From Oceaniovalibus sp. ACAM 378 (GTDB lineage Bacteria; Pseudomonadota; Alphaproteobacteria; Rhodobacterales; Rhodobacteraceae): DNA of 64,000 nucleotides. The stretch spans positions 124,001-188,000 of the forward strand of contig NZ_VSJK01000004.1 of NCBI RefSeq assembly GCF_008085915.1, in the 5' to 3' direction. This document shows, one piece after another, positions 63,169 to 64,000 of the stretch (within the stretch, counting starts at the first letter, position 1; each line of letters opens with the position of its first letter). Both the position numbers and the translations under genes were made by a program. Under the pieces are notes generated by a model that made no database searches, was not told the DNA's origin, and saw only the letters and a list, made by a program, of their open reading frames with translations.

Positions 63169-64000
63169 CTATCCCCCAGAAATTACTTGAAAAACTCCGC
63201 TATTTGGGGGAGCGCAGCGCCGCAATAGCTTCAAGGGCTCGGGTCAAACCTGTCATTCTATGGCACCGTTTTAGAGTTTGGGGGGTACCGACTATGCCCC
63301 TTCATGCCGCGCACCATGCCTCTTGCCCTTGCCGTCGGCAGAAAATAAGGACCCTACGTGAGCAGGGTCCCTTCGTTCGTTCCATTCGTGGTTGTGTCAC
63401 CGAAAGTTGTTGTCGCCGTCCGATTTTTCGTCGGAGAGATATTTGAGGTCTTGTTGCGCAAAGGCTGCTTGGGATTCACTGCATGAATCCAGTGTGGTAG
63501 TTTGGCGGGATGAGCATTCCCGCAAAAACGAAAGCGGAAATGCGAATACCATCCGATTTGCGCAAGAGGGCCGTAGGGGGAATATAACCTTCGCTTTAAT
63601 CAAAAGTTTTACGCGTCCTTCGATTTGATCGACGCTGCCGAACCGCACCGAGTGGACCAGGACAAGGGAATCCCGAATTACAACCCATGGTTGTGACGTC
63701 TGGCATGCTGAATACCGTCCACCGTTTCATTTCGACCGCTTTGATACCGACCTTTCCGATAAATCCACCTGCGCGACACGCCGGATCGGGCGCGATCACA
63801 CTGTATCCTGCGGCTGGATCGCTGCACGGCTGACATCTGGGGCAATTGCGGTACGGCGAGACTGACAGCGGATTTTTGCTGACGGAGCGAAAATATAAGA
63901 TTACCCTCAGAGACATTATATTTGAAGAATCGTTTAAAACTCGAAGTTTTGTTTATTGAATCTGGCGGTGTAGCTATGTCTGACACTAAGATCCTGGGGC
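63169..64000. other. Non-coding, AT-richer region after tRNA-Ser
   Basis: No confident gene in 830 bp. It contains a hairpin-prone TCCCCCA...TGGGGGA pair just after the tRNA (63173-63217), another stem GGACCCT / AGGGTCC (63349-63370), an IS5-like remnant near 63447-63587, and at the far end a possible gene start ATG at 63976 cut by the window. Base composition is visibly lower in GC than the rest, and frames on both strands are short, as in decayed or inserted DNA. Confidence 0.5.
63447..63587 (+). mobile_element. Probable left-end remnant of an IS5-family insertion sequence
   Basis: GGTCTTGTTGCGCAAAGG resembles the terminal repeat of IS5-family elements from this group. It is followed by a perfect inverted repeat GGATTCA / TGAATCC (63472-63490) and GGCGGG before an ATG at 63510. 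The frame MSIPAKTKAEMRIPSDLRK stops after 25 codons, so if this is a transposase start, the rest is lost. The match is from memory of such ends, not from a search. Confidence 0.4.

Noticed and set aside
63678-63986. Minus-strand frame of 102 codons starting GTG near the window end
   Set aside because: No ribosome-binding site or family, compositional profile of non-coding DNA, and other overlapping frames are equally open.

Overview
The window is chromosomal DNA of a member of the Rhodobacteraceae (Alphaproteobacteria, Rhodobacterales). The evidence is high-GC coding sequence, a complete gene transfer agent (GTA) structural cluster laid out as in Rhodobacter capsulatus, a pyruvate dehydrogenase E1-beta with its own lipoyl domain, an L21 ribosomal protein with a long C-terminal extension, ornithine-lipid genes olsBA and a ChpT phosphotransferase. 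No species is assigned.

Layout. 1-11.9 kb: housekeeping metabolism. This holds the end of a nucleoside hydrolase, a GNAT, selO, two cyclophilins, pgk, a decayed gene, class I fba, ftsB, pdhA-pdhB-pdhC and, on the minus strand, cysE. 11.9-26.2 kb: the GTA cluster on the minus strand, g1 (small terminase) to g15 (baseplate megatron) plus a small trailing gene. All reading frames are intact and many overlap by 1-4 bases. 26.2-31.1 kb: mltG, fabF, acpP, fabG and fabD, transcribed toward the GTA. 32.3-33.6 kb: rpsF-rpsR-rplI. 33.7-37.1 kb: a cyclase-FHA protein, tig and an enoyl-CoA hydratase. 37.1-41 kb: a leucine-degradation (liu) operon whose HMG-CoA lyase is reduced to a frameshifted stump. 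41.1-47.2 kb: aroB-aroK, then a small membrane protein, a periplasmic protein, xerD, a six-copy 27-nt tandem repeat and a CorC-type protein. 47.3-54.4 kb: M32 carboxypeptidase, ctaA, trmJ, a TfoX-like protein, a ThiE-like protein, olsA-olsB, a DUF3553 protein and chpT. 54.4-61.5 kb: proA, proB, obgE, three GNAT domains, a LysE exporter, rpmA and rplU. 62-64 kb: a DUF2059 protein, tRNA-Ser(CGA), then AT-richer DNA with an IS5-like remnant, possibly the edge of an inserted region.

How the parts relate. FabD/FabG/AcpP/FabF form the core of fatty-acid synthesis and supply the acyl-ACP used by OlsB and OlsA. The GTA genes code for terminase, portal, protease, capsid, connectors, tail tube, tail chaperones, tape measure and baseplate of a phage-like particle that packages host DNA. 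ChpT belongs to the CckA-ChpT-CtrA relay known to control GTA production in R. capsulatus. The 206-bp space between mltG and GTA g1 is dense with signals: a CtrA-like site, a dyad around a possible -35 box, and a strong intrinsic terminator downstream of the predicted start site and before g1. That arrangement, the HMG-CoA lyase stump and the possible PhoB box before olsB are the most rewarding places to look again. I did not see a wholly new multigene system.
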